Below are positions 47,057 to 59,281 of a DNA stretch of 64,000 nt, in pieces. The notes under the pieces were generated by a model that did no database searches, had not been told where the DNA came from, and was given only the letters and a program-made list of their open reading frames with translations. Numbering within the stretch: position 1 is the stretch's first letter; each line of letters begins with the position of its first letter. Where the stretch lies: NCBI GenBank assembly GCA_025786725.1, contig JAHLTZ010000020.1, positions 186,001 through 250,000 of the forward strand. Direction: 5' to 3'. Source of the stretch: Syncephalis fuscata (lineage: Eukaryota > Zoopagomycota > Zoopagomycetes > Zoopagales > Piptocephalidaceae). A program made the translations under genes and the position numbers.

Positions 47057-50000
47057 GTGGCTGTATACTATTTGTATGTTATTATTTATATATTATAAAA
47101 TAAACACTATATTTCTTATCCTATTTACTATGTACATTATTGTTCCATCTCTTATAATGTAGTAACAGTTGATATATATTGTACTACACTGACTTTTAGT
47201 ATCAAATAACTTTTATTATTTAATGCATTCGCTATTATACTGACAACATGTTCTATGATAATGAGTAGTTTTGGTGTCAAATGGCTTTTATTTTTAATGC
47301 ATTTATTCATTTACTATTAATCTGTTCTATGATGTATTGACATGTTGGGTAGATTGACTTTTATTATTTCACATTGCATTTATTAATGAATTAAACTCGG
47401 CTGTTTATAAATATTGACTGACAGGCTCACAGCTCACAATCTACGTCATCACATTTCCCTTTCTCTTTCTTCACACTTGATAGCATATATCCATTGCATA
47501 TACTTGTACACTCCATATATACCATCTAAATAGTGTCAGTAGTTGAATGACTACTAGTTATGTACAACACTATTTACACTATGTACCTGCATTGCTCTTT
47601 TGCAATTACCTTTTTTCATTACTCCTGATCATTATATTGGCAGCTTTATTGACACGATAAGTGCATTCCTGGCTTGTTTTATGTTATTTTGAGCATATGC
47701 TGTTAAATATCATTGTACGCTTTATTTTATTATTGATCGCAATTGCAAGCCATCTGGCAATAACTTTGCAATCTCAGCAAGGCAGTCAATATGCTACTGC
47801 TGAGACTGCAAATGCTGTTGTTAGTACGATCTGCAGTAGCGATCTATAGCAAAAAAGAGTATATAATGGCTTTGGTAGCATATAGCCATCACAGTCATTG
47901 TGTAGAACTACCAGCACAATGATTGTAGTGACTGTATGCATTATTGCTTCTCCTGTTGCCTTCTTTTGCTCTTTTCCGCTATACGTCCTATCAGTCTAAT
48001 CTAAACATAATCAGCTCTTTAGATGCTTATATAAATCTTGCTATACTTTATTGACTTAGTATGTATTTCTCAATATAACAATATTGTGCAAATAGACGCA
48101 TGTGTTTCTATAGTATAAATCAAAATTTTATTTTTACTTTTTTCGTTACTTGGAATAGTAGTAATTTATTTGGCTTTACAGCTATTATTTATTATACAAT
48201 ATATATTTATTAATCAAAATGTAAGCATGCAAAAAACATTCATAGCTTTTGAGCTAGTGTATTGGCAGCTCTGTTAACTAATAAAAAATACAACGGACAA
48301 ACTCTGTTGTATATGTAGATTGTTTGCGCTGGTACATTGTTTTAAATTAATAAAAGTTTCATAATCCAAGTCTATCAGTCATAGCAAACCATATTGACGT
48401 CTAGATAGCTTTAAATCTGAAATTAGTGATATAGCCTGTTGCTTATTAATGCTGAGAACACGTTCATATCAACTAATAAATGTACAATTAACGCTGTATA
48501 TATTTGATATGCTGAATAACAAAGTAACAAAATGATAAGACTTTATTTTATTTATTGTTCAAATGTTTTCGAAAGAGCTATTACAATAAGCCAGCTGCTA
48601 GTTTGCTGATGAGGCTGCTTATGTTTTTGATTAACTGATTTCACTGATATCAACATCAATACGCCATTTCAGATCATTATTGCTTATATACATATTTTGA
48701 GTATACACTGATCATGGCTACAGATTGCGGTTTGATTAGTTTACAGCCAAGTACCATGGTCAAATGTTGCACCAGACATATGGGGGCATAGTCAATTCAA
48801 ACCATTAAACATGGACCAGACAGGCTTGCTGATTGAATGGATCTTTAACCAAGTTCTATAGTCATTGAGCGCTTAGTTCAGTTACCAAGCTAAATTAGTT
48901 TTTTTGGCCAACACAACTACTTGACAATTCTCTAGCAATGTCTGTAAACATCTAGCTTGCATTTGCTATCAAGCATCAGGCAATAGTGCTTTCATTACAA
49001 CAAGCAATAGCAACACTTACTATTCGAATATTCATCTATGTTTGCCTATGTTGAGTTGCGTTATAAACTGGCAGCACCTGATTTGTAATGGTATGGAACA
49101 CTAGACACTGCCTTTATTATACTTGTTGCTGTGCAACTTATTATTATCCGCTATAATTATGAACAACTGTTGCTAATATTAATTTTATTAATAGGCTATT
49201 GAATATGCAACAAACAGGTATGTAGCTTGTCAGTTTACATGCTAGATTGGTATATGTATTTATTTTCCAAACATCTATTCATCACTCAGTGACATATGTA
49301 TAGTGCAGACTAGTATGTATTAAACAAGAATATTGACACTGAAGTGTACATGTATATTAAAAAAGTTATGTTGCGTGATGTTTATATAACAATTGTTAAA
49401 TGGAAAACGATTTAATGGTGGCAGTTGTACAATACTTCATCATTATTGCTTTAGTGCTTACAAAGCTAGCTAATATTTTATATTATATTACTTAAATCCA
49501 TAAATTACAATGTATTTTTTGAATATAGCAATTAAACTATTTAATAGCTTCCAAAGTATATCCTAATTCGTACTTTGCTTTGATCTAACATCCTTTGTAA
49601 TATTTAACTGAACATTGTCTGCTCTGTGTAGAAGCTATTTAGTTGATATAGCAATATATTAAAATAGCCTGATTGGCTGATTGTAGTATAAAAATTGATT
49701 ACATAAAATTTTAGAATAAATTATATGGCACTATTTTGCAATAATAATAAAAGTAAATACTTTGAAGCTAAAAGTTGATGCTATAGAATATGATACTTAT
49801 TTTAAATATTTTTTTATTATTATTGCTATTAAGGACGTAATAATAGGTTACATTGATTGTTACAAATATTATAAGGGTGTTGAAGTCTGTGTAAAAATGG
49901 GCGACATTTGAGAAAACATACACTATTGAAACGCCAAGTCCTAATTATTTGACTAGATACCGATAATTTTACCATTATTTGTATATCTTAATAAATATTA

Positions 50001-50703
50001 TAATTTGGCTATCAGTGTTCAAATAGAATACGCGATTTTAAATTAATTCGATTGCAACATTATTGCTTAATTGGCATATAGATCCAGATGTGCCAATAAG
50101 CTATCAGTTTGTTTTGAAATATTCATGTAGCAGCTACCGTGGAGGGGACGATAGGTTGCGAGTATAAACCGATTTCTGATACCAAGTGCGAAAATGCAGG
50201 ATGTAAAACATTGCTACGGAAGCAAGCATACCCGTGTATTTAAAACGGCCTATCATGGCAAACTGGTTTGAAGGCAACGTTGTACTGTCTGAGCAGCTGT
50301 TAGAGAAAACTCCATTTGACTTAACATGGACAGACACCACTGATTTACCATGAAACATTATTTCAAAACATACCACCTTCAAGTTATCCTTTGCAAAATA
50401 GCACATGCGTTACTCGGACATAAACAATATTTATAAATATATAAACAATCCTGGCCGAAATAGCTTTGACCCTTACCAGTTTTCTATTTCTCTCGTTACC
50501 TAGACCTTGTAGTTGAATTACAAAAATCACGCGCGTCTGGATACGCTATTTTTTCAACTAGCACGATATTGCCTCATAGTACTGCGCAAGTTGCCCATAA
50601 ACAATTTTTATACAAACCAACCTGCCACCGCTATTATTTCCTACAACACTGCCGCTAAGAGACACTCTATCAAACGTTTTATTATACTTTTTTATTTGCC
50701 AAT
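47057..50703. other. Gene-poor spacer, 3.6 kb
   Basis: AT-rich sequence with only short unsupported frames on either strand. Around 47190-47310 there are phrases (CTGACTTTTAGTATCAAAT, and TATGATAATGAGTAGTTTTGGTGTCAAATGGC split across repeats) resembling 18590-18615, suggesting decayed dispersed repeats. A 90-codon minus-strand frame at 50134-50406 has a faint protein look but no splice context or domain. I found no RNA gene. Confidence 0.5.
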
Positions 50704-51555
50704 ATGCATGCCAAGTTACTTGTTATTGCCAGCCTAGCTTTACTTACGACGCAGTACGCAGTCACTGCTTATGATCGTAATCTTATGCTGTGTTTAGTTA
50801 ATCAAGAACGGGCTAATCGCGGCTTGTGGGCCCTTGGGCCAAACGCAGCGCTCGACAATGCTTCTCAGCGACACAGCGACGATCAGGCTAGAAACAAATT
50901 TATGGATCACAATGGCAGCGATGGATCCCGACCACAGGATCGTATTGATGCTACCGGTTACAAATGGACTGCATTTCGGGAAAATGTTGCATTTGGTCAG
51001 AAAGATGAGCGTGATGTTATGAAAGCCTGGATGGAATCGACGGGACATCGAGACAATATCCTGGCCAATAATATTTATCATTTGGGCTCAGCTGTCGCTT
51101 ACAATGGCAATGTAGGATACTATACACAGAATTTTGGATCTGACGGCACTAAACCGTCCTATCCATCTTGCCCGTCATCGTATTCGACTGGTTACTCGGC
51201 ACCATCGCCACCGCCATCAACTTATGGTGAGGCTAAAATGTCATATGCACCGGAAAGCTCGTATTCGGACTATTCTACCTACTCTTATTCTACTTCTTCA
51301 GACGAAAGCTACTCAGACGAAAGTGATTCAGACGACAGTTATGTGGATACACCATCTACCTACTCGACAGCACCAGCTACCAGTTACGCTCCCAAATCAT
51401 CCTATAAAAGCACTCAGACACAGAGTAGTACAACTTATGAAACACCAGGATGGAATTGTACCAAGAAAGATAGCAACGGCAAATGTTATCACTGGAAAAA
51501 ATGCACTGGCAACAGCGCTTCATGGTCTTGCGAAGAAAAATGGACCAGTCTCTAA
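50704..51555 (+). CDS. Secreted CAP-superfamily (SCP/PR-1) protein
   Basis: Single exon, 283 residues. Residues 1-22 are a signal peptide (MHAKLLVIASLALLTTQYAVTA). The CAP domain spans about 24-150: NLMLCLVNQERANRGLWAL, ASQRHSDDQARNKFMDH, GYKWTAFRENVAFGQ, then AWMESTGHRDNIL and NNIYHLGSAVAYNGNVGYYTQNFG. The ENVA and GHRDNIL motifs are the compact CAP form, and the conserved His and Glu are present. A Ser/Tyr/Pro/Thr-rich linker (150-250) is followed by a small four-Cys C-terminal module (NCTKKDSNGKCYHWKKCTGN...SCEEKW). Probably extracellular; family members in fungi bind sterols or act at host/cell-wall interfaces, but the role here is inference. It is one of very few intronless genes in the window. 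Confidence 0.88.
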   Translation: MHAKLLVIASLALLTTQYAVTAYDRNLMLCLVNQERANRGLWALGPNAALDNASQRHSDDQARNKFMDHNGSDGSRPQDRIDATGYKWTAFRENVAFGQKDERDVMKAWMESTGHRDNILANNIYHLGSAVAYNGNVGYYTQNFGSDGTKPSYPSCPSSYSTGYSAPSPPPSTYGEAKMSYAPESSYSDYSTYSYSTSSDESYSDESDSDDSYVDTPSTYSTAPATSYAPKSSYKSTQTQSSTTYETPGWNCTKKDSNGKCYHWKKCTGNSASWSCEEKWTSL

Positions 51556-53351
51556 ATTTAAAGTTTTAGTTGAACTTTACTTTGACTTCCTATCCTTAGA
51601 CTAAACAAAAAGATCAATAATTCGAATAATAAACCGTCAATCAGTTTTTACTACTGAGAAGTGCTATTCGTTGAAGCAGTGCCATATCAACTCCGATTAA
51701 ATTAATTAGTGTCAATTAATCAGTACTATTTCTAATATCAAATAGATATTAAATAGTATTTCATGCTACTTACAATAAAATTTACATTTAATTATGATGT
51801 TGATGCAACAGTAGAAGATTGGAAAATAGAACAGACCATTCAGATGCAATAATCCACGCTGTACATAGATGCAACAACGACAACTGTGGAACAATATGGA
51901 ATCGCGATCAATGGCTTTATTAATATTCAATCAATCTTTCTACGCATGGCCAACAATAATAATGAACGGCCTCAAATGTTCCAAATAAAGCAAATAGTAT
52001 GTTACACTCTTTATTGAAATGCTTAATACTATTACTAATACAATGTTTTATTAAATTTAATCATATTCTATTTCATGGAAATGATAGTATTATTATATTA
52101 CATTAATATTTATTATAAATGATGATTTAAACACAAATTAATCCAATCAACTCGTCAACTATTTTAATTGTTACAATTAATTGTGTAAAAAGACTTACTG
52201 CTTTGGTGTTTAAAGTAAATGTCAACCAAAGTGTATCCGGTATTTAAATTCGTATTTTATTTGGTAATTAAAATATAATTTTATTATTGCAAATATACTT
52301 GACACTGCAACGCATTTGTATTCTTGGTTACAATTATTTACAAACAATAGGTGTAAAATGACATCATATCCAAAGGTAACATTTTATTGTATGTACAGCT
52401 GCTTGGCAGATGCATACTTAATAAACCTTTACAGTTACATTTAACTTCAAACTGGCATCACATGAACTTCATCCGATATTTTCCGTAATTCAATCCTTAT
52501 TGCTGTCAGCATGGTTAGCATTATTGTTTAGCTTATGCCGCTTTGCTGCGCTACACAATTGTTGGTAACGCCGTATTGCCGCCTATTCAAGCAAATATTT
52601 TGTTTTGACCCTTTTATATTTCTCACTTTGTGTACTCTTTCTAAGCACATCTTCCTCTTCTCCCCACTACCTACCGTGCTATTTAGTAATAATATTGCTA
52701 TTCAATCCCGGTCTATTGAATATAAAGACGTGAACAGAAGTGAAGGATTCTTAGTAACACCTTATATTCTGGATTATTGCTGTTAATTCCTTTTACTTAC
52801 CACTTATTACTGTGAATAGCTGTATTTCTTACCGTTTACCACACCTCTACAACTACCACCTCCACCTCCTCGCGAATCTTTCCGAATCTCGTGGCAGTAA
52901 GCGCGTGTTCTCTAATCAGTAATATCAGGTCAATAGTATTTCTGGTTTCGAGTGCACGCTTTTTACAAACTCGTTTGTTAACATCCTCCTTCTTTCTGTA
53001 TTACTTTTGAATATACGATTGATATTTCAGTCTAGTATCTCTTTTTAATCTTTCCACTTTGTAAAGTTTGTTACTTTAATAGTCTATCTTACTACTCTAC
53101 AAGCAAGATAGGTTTATTTTGTGTAGGAAGTGCGTGAAGCGGCAATATACACTTTTACTGTGTTTATTGCTGTAACGTGTAATTGGATTCGGTAGTATTT
53201 GATTCGTCGGCCTGTCTTTCTTTTCTTTTCTCTCCTTTTTGTCACAAGTTGCTGTTTATACGCTAGTATTTAAGCAGCCTGATATTCCTCGTTATCTGGT
53301 ATATGTTGATTTACGTAGAAAGCGAGCAGTGTTTATACATCTCATGACAAC
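51556..53351. other. Spacer with dispersed repeat copy
   Basis: From about 51605 to 52075 lies the uninterrupted copy of the dispersed repeat that is split at 18065-19190, plus a stretch matching 20837-20905. Beyond 52100 the sequence is AT-rich with T/C-rich tracts toward the Mdm34 start (52590-53250). No gene is supportable. Confidence 0.55.
51605..52075 (+). repeat. Dispersed repeat, uninterrupted copy
   Basis: Aligns with 18065-18310 and 18955-19190 in order, joining directly at GATGCAACA|GTAGAAGATTGG, where the other copy carries about 640 nt. The last 60 nt (TATTACTAATACAATGTTTTATT...) resemble 20850-20905. There is no reading frame conserved between copies, so it looks non-coding. Confidence 0.65.
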
Positions 53352-55564
53352 ATGGCATTTAATTTCAACTGGACGGAATTCGACGATCATTTCCATGAAG
53401 AGGCCAAGAAGATGGTGACAGTAGCGCTGAACAAAGGAAATAAGCCGGCACGTATCAAGGATGACATACAGGTTAAAGAGCTACATATGGGTACACAGGT
53501 AAGATGCTTGGACAAAAACGTTAAATTCGTCTTTATTGACATTGTGTGCATTTAATAGCCACCAGAGTTGGAAATGCTAGAGATCGGCGAGCTATCGGCA
53601 GAAAAGTTCCGTGGAATCTTCAAGCTGACGTATACGGGCGATGCATATATTGTTCTGCAAACAAAAGTGCAGGCAAACCCGGTTAACGAACGTCGGTCCG
53701 AACTAAGTATTCGTGCACAAAGTCATATTGTAGCCGCGGACACGCCACTTGTCGTGCCAATGCAGCTACGTATTAGCGATCTTCGGCTACGTGGATTTAT
53801 TGGTTTGGTCGTATGCAAGCGCAATGGTGTTACGCTTTCATTTAAAAACGACCCACTAGAACAGGTTAAAGTGAGCTCGACATTTGATGGATTAACGAGT
53901 GTTCAGCGTTTTTTACAAGATGAAATTGAGAAACAGTTGCGATCGATGTTTCAGGAAGATTTGCCGACGTTGGTTCACAATCTTTCACGCCGTTTCCTGG
54001 ACAATGAACGATTACGTGAACAAGAAAAAGCATCGGCGATACGCCATGCTGATTCAAATCAGCCAGGAAAGCTGCATGTTAATACGGATAAGGCACGTTC
54101 ATTGCCAGGATCAAGAACGCATACAGGTGCTCGTCCGTCATTCTTTAGTCAGCCAACATCGCCTATAGCCGAACTACCTGTTGAACACCGTTCAATACGT
54201 GTGTGTGCTAGGGACGCGCATAGTATGCCCGATAGATTGCCAGGTCAGGCACGCACCCCGTCAGCAAGATCGTCCAATTCATCGTCGACTTCATCGTCAA
54301 CATCTCGAGCTAAAGAACGATACCACCAGCAACAACATGCAACTGTCCAGCATCGAACAGTACGGTTTAGTGAAGATCTATATATGCACCAACGAAGCTT
54401 ATCGGCAGATGGAAAAGATCTGGAAAGGAATGGCGATATTGCAATGCAACAACACCGTGTACATACTCAGTCCCAACGTATTGTACATCAGCAATCGGTA
54501 ACGGCTACAGCCAGTAATGGCATTTATCATAGTTTTGCACCACTATTTCATGAAAAGGGACTACGTGAACTGGCTGAAACAAGATCGGCTGTAGGTGTTT
54601 CTGGCGAAGCATCGTCTGCTTATCGGCCACGTATAGTTCACTCGTCAAGTGCGGTTGCCATGCCTGTAACGGCTGCATCTACATCAAGTAAAGCTAAAGA
54701 TTTGAACCCACTCCAAACGGACATAACACACCACCAACTAATACTAATAATGGCCGTCAACGATCGCGTAGCCAGTTAAATGGCGTGTCACGTATACGTA
54801 CAACTTTCTACACGTCACCGACCAGCTCACGACTTCCTACGCGACCTACCAGTCCACTGTCTGAACCATTTGACATCACGGATCGTATTTACTCCACCAA
54901 CTCCCCATTGCCCGGCAGTAGCCGTAACGATGATAGCCAGGATAATGTGCATGATCCATTTAATCGCAATCGATCCATAAACGACGATATACTGCCTCGC
55001 TCTATTGTTCTACAGCCAAATGACAGCCGACATGCAGCACAGCTGGCCACGTTATTTAGTACAAATCATACATTATCGCCATATACCCGACCTGTAGGCC
55101 ATTTCACTACTCGATCAACTATGTGTGTTGCTCGTTCTTCCGACGCTCAGGCAAAAGCATCGCGACGCACTGTTGTAGGCAGGTCCATTTACCATGGAAT
55201 CTGGCCGGTTCTTCTGTGAATAGTGCCGCATCATCTCCTACAGTGCACAAGAACAACAACGACCACGTCGATCGACCCATGCCACTATTATAACTGCAGC
55301 ACAAAATCAAATGACCACTTCATCGCCATTACCCGGTAGTGGTCATGACACGTAGACCATGGCAGTGGATCCGCGACACCTCCAATGCAGCGTCACCTAT
55401 CTGATGGCGATGCTAGTCTACGCGACACTACATCACCTTCTCCTACTAAAACACCTATTTTTAGTCCAGTCGGTATTGCACCTTCGGGTATTGGGCGCAT
55501 GCCACTACTAACAACACGCCGCATGCCAACTACACCGCTAGATTCGTCTTCACCGACTTCATAG
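53352..55564 (+). CDS. MDM34: ERMES complex subunit Mdm34 (SMP domain), four frame breaks
   Basis: Two exons: 53352-53498 and 53559-55564. The N-terminus MAFNFNWTEF, then PPELEMLEIGELSAEKFRGIFKLTYTGDAYIVL and TKVQANPVN, is diagnostic of Mdm34. The SMP lipid-transfer domain spans about residues 1-195 (IAADTP-like stretch, MQLRISDLRLRGFIGLVV, then FLQDEIEKQLRSMFQEDLPTLVHNLSRRFL). It resides on the mitochondrial outer membrane, where it joins Mmm1, Mdm12 and Mdm10 in ER-mitochondria lipid exchange. The Ser/Pro/Arg-rich C-terminus is continuous only if single bases are restored near 54727, 55178, 55245 and 55352. With these the phase closes exactly and the protein is about 718 residues (ending SPTS). 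Read literally, it would stop at 54779 after the SMP domain. Confidence 0.9.
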
Positions 55565-56385
55565 GTTCTATCTATTTGTATTTTTGTATTTCATTCTTCT
55601 ATTGTATGCGTATGGACTTCCATATCATCGTTACTTTCTTTTGTGTGTTTCTTTCCTTGTTACGGGCAGTATTACCGCTAGTAACAATTACCACCATCGG
55701 CAAAGTGCCCTATTGCGCACTCATGTTTATTAAAATCTAAAAGTATTTGCGATTAATTAATTAATCATTATAGTATATATATATATATATAGTTATACAC
55801 AATTAATACAAACTGTTTTATAAATAATTTAAATCATTAATAACTAATCAATTGTTTTGATTTATTAATAACTTTTAAACGGCATTTGCTATTATTAATT
55901 GTTTGTTTTTATTTCAATAAATTTAAGCGTGCAACATAATAATTAGTCTGGTTGTACTTTTGATGTTACAGAATAAAACATTCGTGTTATACAATCGGCC
56001 ATTTTAATCGTGTACACGTGGTATGGTTTCATTTAATTTTGTTTGAACTATCTATAGTTAAAGATTGTTTAAAATGGATACTTGCCAATAACACTAGCAA
56101 TACACATTAAAATATTTTCTGACGTTATAGACAAATACACTAATTGTCTCTTATGCATATTGCTGCAGGCCAATTGGCTGTATTTTCAAATCGTAAGTAC
56201 CTGCTAGCTTGATGTTGTAGTTCTAGGCTTCTAAACCGGTTAATGAAACCTTTGCTCCCTGTAATGTTTTAACATGCTCAGTCGGTCATGCTGCCTTGAT
56301 TGAATGGTTCAATCCTTCTACACCATCTATTATTTGGTTAATATTAATTAAGCGGAGTCTTACAGTAACTTTTAATATCATAGTC
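55565..56385. other. AT-rich spacer
   Basis: 3' flank of Mdm34, an AT dinucleotide run near 55774-55790, and the promoter of the following membrane-protein gene. No supportable gene. Confidence 0.5.
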
Positions 56386-58273
56386 ATGCTATTTCAACCT
56401 CTCTGTCATATCTATGGCTTCTTTCTTATTGCATTGTATTATCCACAACTTGTATCAGCATTAGTGACATTTAAAGTAGACAATCAAACTTACAACTACT
56501 CCACACAAGATCCTTTCGGCGTTAAACTTGAAGCGTATTTTAGCAATGGTATCCTTGTTATGCCAGAGTTTGATGCAGAAGCGCCATGTACACTAGTTAC
56601 CCAAAGCAGGATTTATCGAACCGTACACCAACATAGCACTCAATGGATATGCTGATGCAAGCAGTGTGATTGTCGCCGTTAACCAGCTGACTGCTGAAAG
56701 AAATGGCTGCCTAACTGTAGCTCATGTAAGTTCAACCCAACCCAACCCACTGTGTGCTGCAATCACTTGAGAATGCATACCTGATGCATGATATTCTAGG
56801 TGGGTGATGCGGGCTTCCAGCTTAAACAGTCATTGGCAAAGATGAATGGCCCATCTTTCGATGCTATCCTCTATCTCCTTGCACCTACAGAAGGTAAAGA
56901 GCCAGGGGCACCAGATGAAGTGCCGTATACTGCGTATGCGCCATCATTTCCAAATGGTGCCCCTCCGATCAATATGGCACTATTGCCAAGTGGTCATTTT
57001 TTAGAGAAGCCCACAATAATGGTACTTTCGCGCACCAATCATCGTTATCTACAAGAAGGTAAGAGTTGGTTTAAACTAATAATTTTATTAAAGTTAACAA
57101 TTAAACAATGGTAGAACGTGGACCATGGAACGATGTATATCTATCGACCGACTATGTCACCTTTATATTTTCGTTAATAGTTATAATTATCTACTTTCTA
57201 GGACGTGCATCAATGTTTTAATACATCTTTACAAATTAAACAAACTTACCATGAAAAAGCAACTGGTTGTCTTTACATTCACTTTTATCGCTTCAATATG
57301 TAAGTTTTGTTCTCGTTGTAACTATACTTTTAGTATAGTACTATCACTAACAATTCTAATATTAGTATTTATGCTTTCATTACCTATGAATGCAACAACC
57401 ATTAAAGCTACATGGTTGAAACAACTATCAAATATTAGTCTTATTGCTGCTTTCCATACTTGTCTGCTGCTTTGGTATGTATCTCTATGGCTATTTTATT
57501 AATATCTACTAATTATATATCTGTATTATAGGCATTCTATCGTTATTAGTCTACATACTAGCCGTATATTGAATATAATTAAAAAGGCCCTTTGGGCTGC
57601 CGTAATACTCGGACTATTAAGTATACTTTTAGCTCGTATACTCTCAATAGTACCATATTCAGCCGCATCAACCAGCCTAATTTTAGCAGCCTATATTATT
57701 ATGAATTTTGTGGAAGCTATTTGGATTTTAGCATTTGCCTATTATGGTAAGTGAGCAATTAGTAATGCACTGTCCACGTGCTAATCTGTTGCTACATTAC
57801 ATACAATTAGTTCACATCTTTTGGATGAAGAGCCGTAACAATGATTTAAACACGAGCATGCGAAGTAGTCTAATCCAGGTAGTTATTAAAACAAATAAAG
57901 CAAAACATTAATTATAATTCATTTGTAGGTTGCTGGAATATGCTTACTTTTCATAATTGGCATAGCGGTGGGATTTGTAGGCACTGTAATGACCATTTGC
58001 AAAGTATGGCGCGAGGGTGTTGATTACGAGATAGCCCGTCAGGTGGTTGCACAAACATCCATTACTATACGCATTGTGGCCATGCTTTTCATTTTTGATA
58101 CAAGTTCTGATGAGAAAAATAAGCCAAATGAAAATACCCAAGTGCATCGCTTTCGGGACCCATGTGTTTTACCAGTTGAACCTGTTGTTGTTCATAGCAC
58201 ACATAATAGCGACAAAGCACTAATGCCATCGTTTGTACATGTGTCTATACCTTCATCAACAAAGACTCTATAG
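56386..58273 (+). CDS. Putative multi-pass membrane protein with signal peptide and large ectodomain
   Basis: Six exons: 56386-56725, 56800-57058, 57115-57474, 57532-57746, 57811-57878 and 57929-58273, about 528 residues. Exon 1 needs one base fewer near 56607 (an AAA run) and exon 3 one more near 57216 (TTTT). N-terminal signal peptide (IYGFFLIALYYPQLVSA), then an ectodomain of about 200 residues (GFIEPYTNIALNGYADASS, CLTVAHVGDAGF, FDAILYLLAP). About seven hydrophobic segments follow: YVTFIFSLIVIIIYFLG, QLVVFTFTFIASIC, FSIVLSLTILILVFML, ISLIAAFHTCLLLWY, AAVILGLLSILLARIL, AYIIMNFVEAIWILAFAYY and VAGICLLFIIGIAVGFV. A hydrophilic C-tail of about 80 residues ends it. The layout is receptor-like (7TM with ectodomain), but I recognise no family. 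It could equally be a transporter. Confidence 0.6.
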
Positions 58274-59281
58274 TACAGCGTGTAATCATTCATGTTTGTC
58301 AATACAATTATTTTTGGCTTATCTATTGTTTAAACTGCACATTCAATCTACAAATAAACGTTTATTCATCATAAAAAAAGTGTGAAATATTTATTGCGAA
58401 AAGACAAAGCAAAAACCAATTATAGACATGCAACCACATACGGTTGATTCATCCTTAGCCAACCAATTGTTGCAAAAATAGCTTTGATACTAACCAGTTA
58501 TACTTCCAAATTGGTCGATAAACGGGTATAACAATGACCGTTATTGCATTATATTGTATTTACTGCTTTTTTACTTACAATAAACGAATTATTCGTTTGT
58601 TTTTACGAAGCTGATCGATACTATTATTCGGTTAGAGTAATTAATACGCAAAAGGGCTCTGACCATGCTGCGCAATACTACTGATCATATATCCACGTGC
58701 TTCGCAACAAAACATATGCGGTGAAGATCATTTGGAAGGCTTGGTCCAATCGTGTATAGAACAAGGTTACACGGTGAGCCATACCTTTACCCTTTTAAGA
58801 TAATACATATGTTTTGTTAATCCATAAAGGCGCGTGGAGAAAGAAGGGAGTGAGGGAGAAGACGAGGCAGAGATCATGGATGCTAAATGATGCAGTGCAT
58901 GGCATTGTTTATTCAAGCATGAGATTGTGCACGGCGTGACAAGTGGCAGCAGTAACAGCAGTAACAGCAGCAGCCGCGCTGTTACTGCCATGATAGCCAT
59001 GATAATAACAAGTTACACTGCCAATAAGCAAATGACTGCTGCAAGCACGGCCTTTCGGTCCAGTTGCACGAAAGAAAACTTGGTCGGAAAAAAGCGTCGC
59101 AGTTTGAACAATGTTGTTACACCAAGAAAATCCACTGCAACAAGCGTACAATTCACGCAATACTACTATGCACATTGCTATATCGCCAATTCCACACTTA
59201 CTACACGAAGAATAAAGGATTAGCGCCGCAAAGGCCAAGTTCTAAGGGAGAGTACCTGGGCGCTACTATATATATTTATGC
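58274..59281. other. Spacer with CAG-type microsatellite
   Basis: No supportable gene. A CAGCAGTAACAG-type repeat at about 58947-58978 creates frames on both strands. The 58920-59230 part is less AT-rich than other spacers, and both strands are open for about 100 codons, but neither frame has a domain or consistent splice context. Confidence 0.45.

Noticed and set aside
47661-47849. 62-codon frame with a hydrophobic stretch
   Set aside because: The hydrophobic run is internal, there is no Kozak-like context or conservation signal, and it lies in decayed repeat-like DNA.
57302-57335. 34-nt intron with GTAAGT donor inside exon 3 of the membrane protein
   Set aside because: Removing it breaks the reading phase and deletes part of a membrane helix; leaving it in keeps phase to the next exon.
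58920-59240. Overlapping 98- and 109-codon frames on opposite strands
   Set aside because: Both arise from a CAG/GTT microsatellite and slightly higher GC; neither shows a domain or conserved ends.
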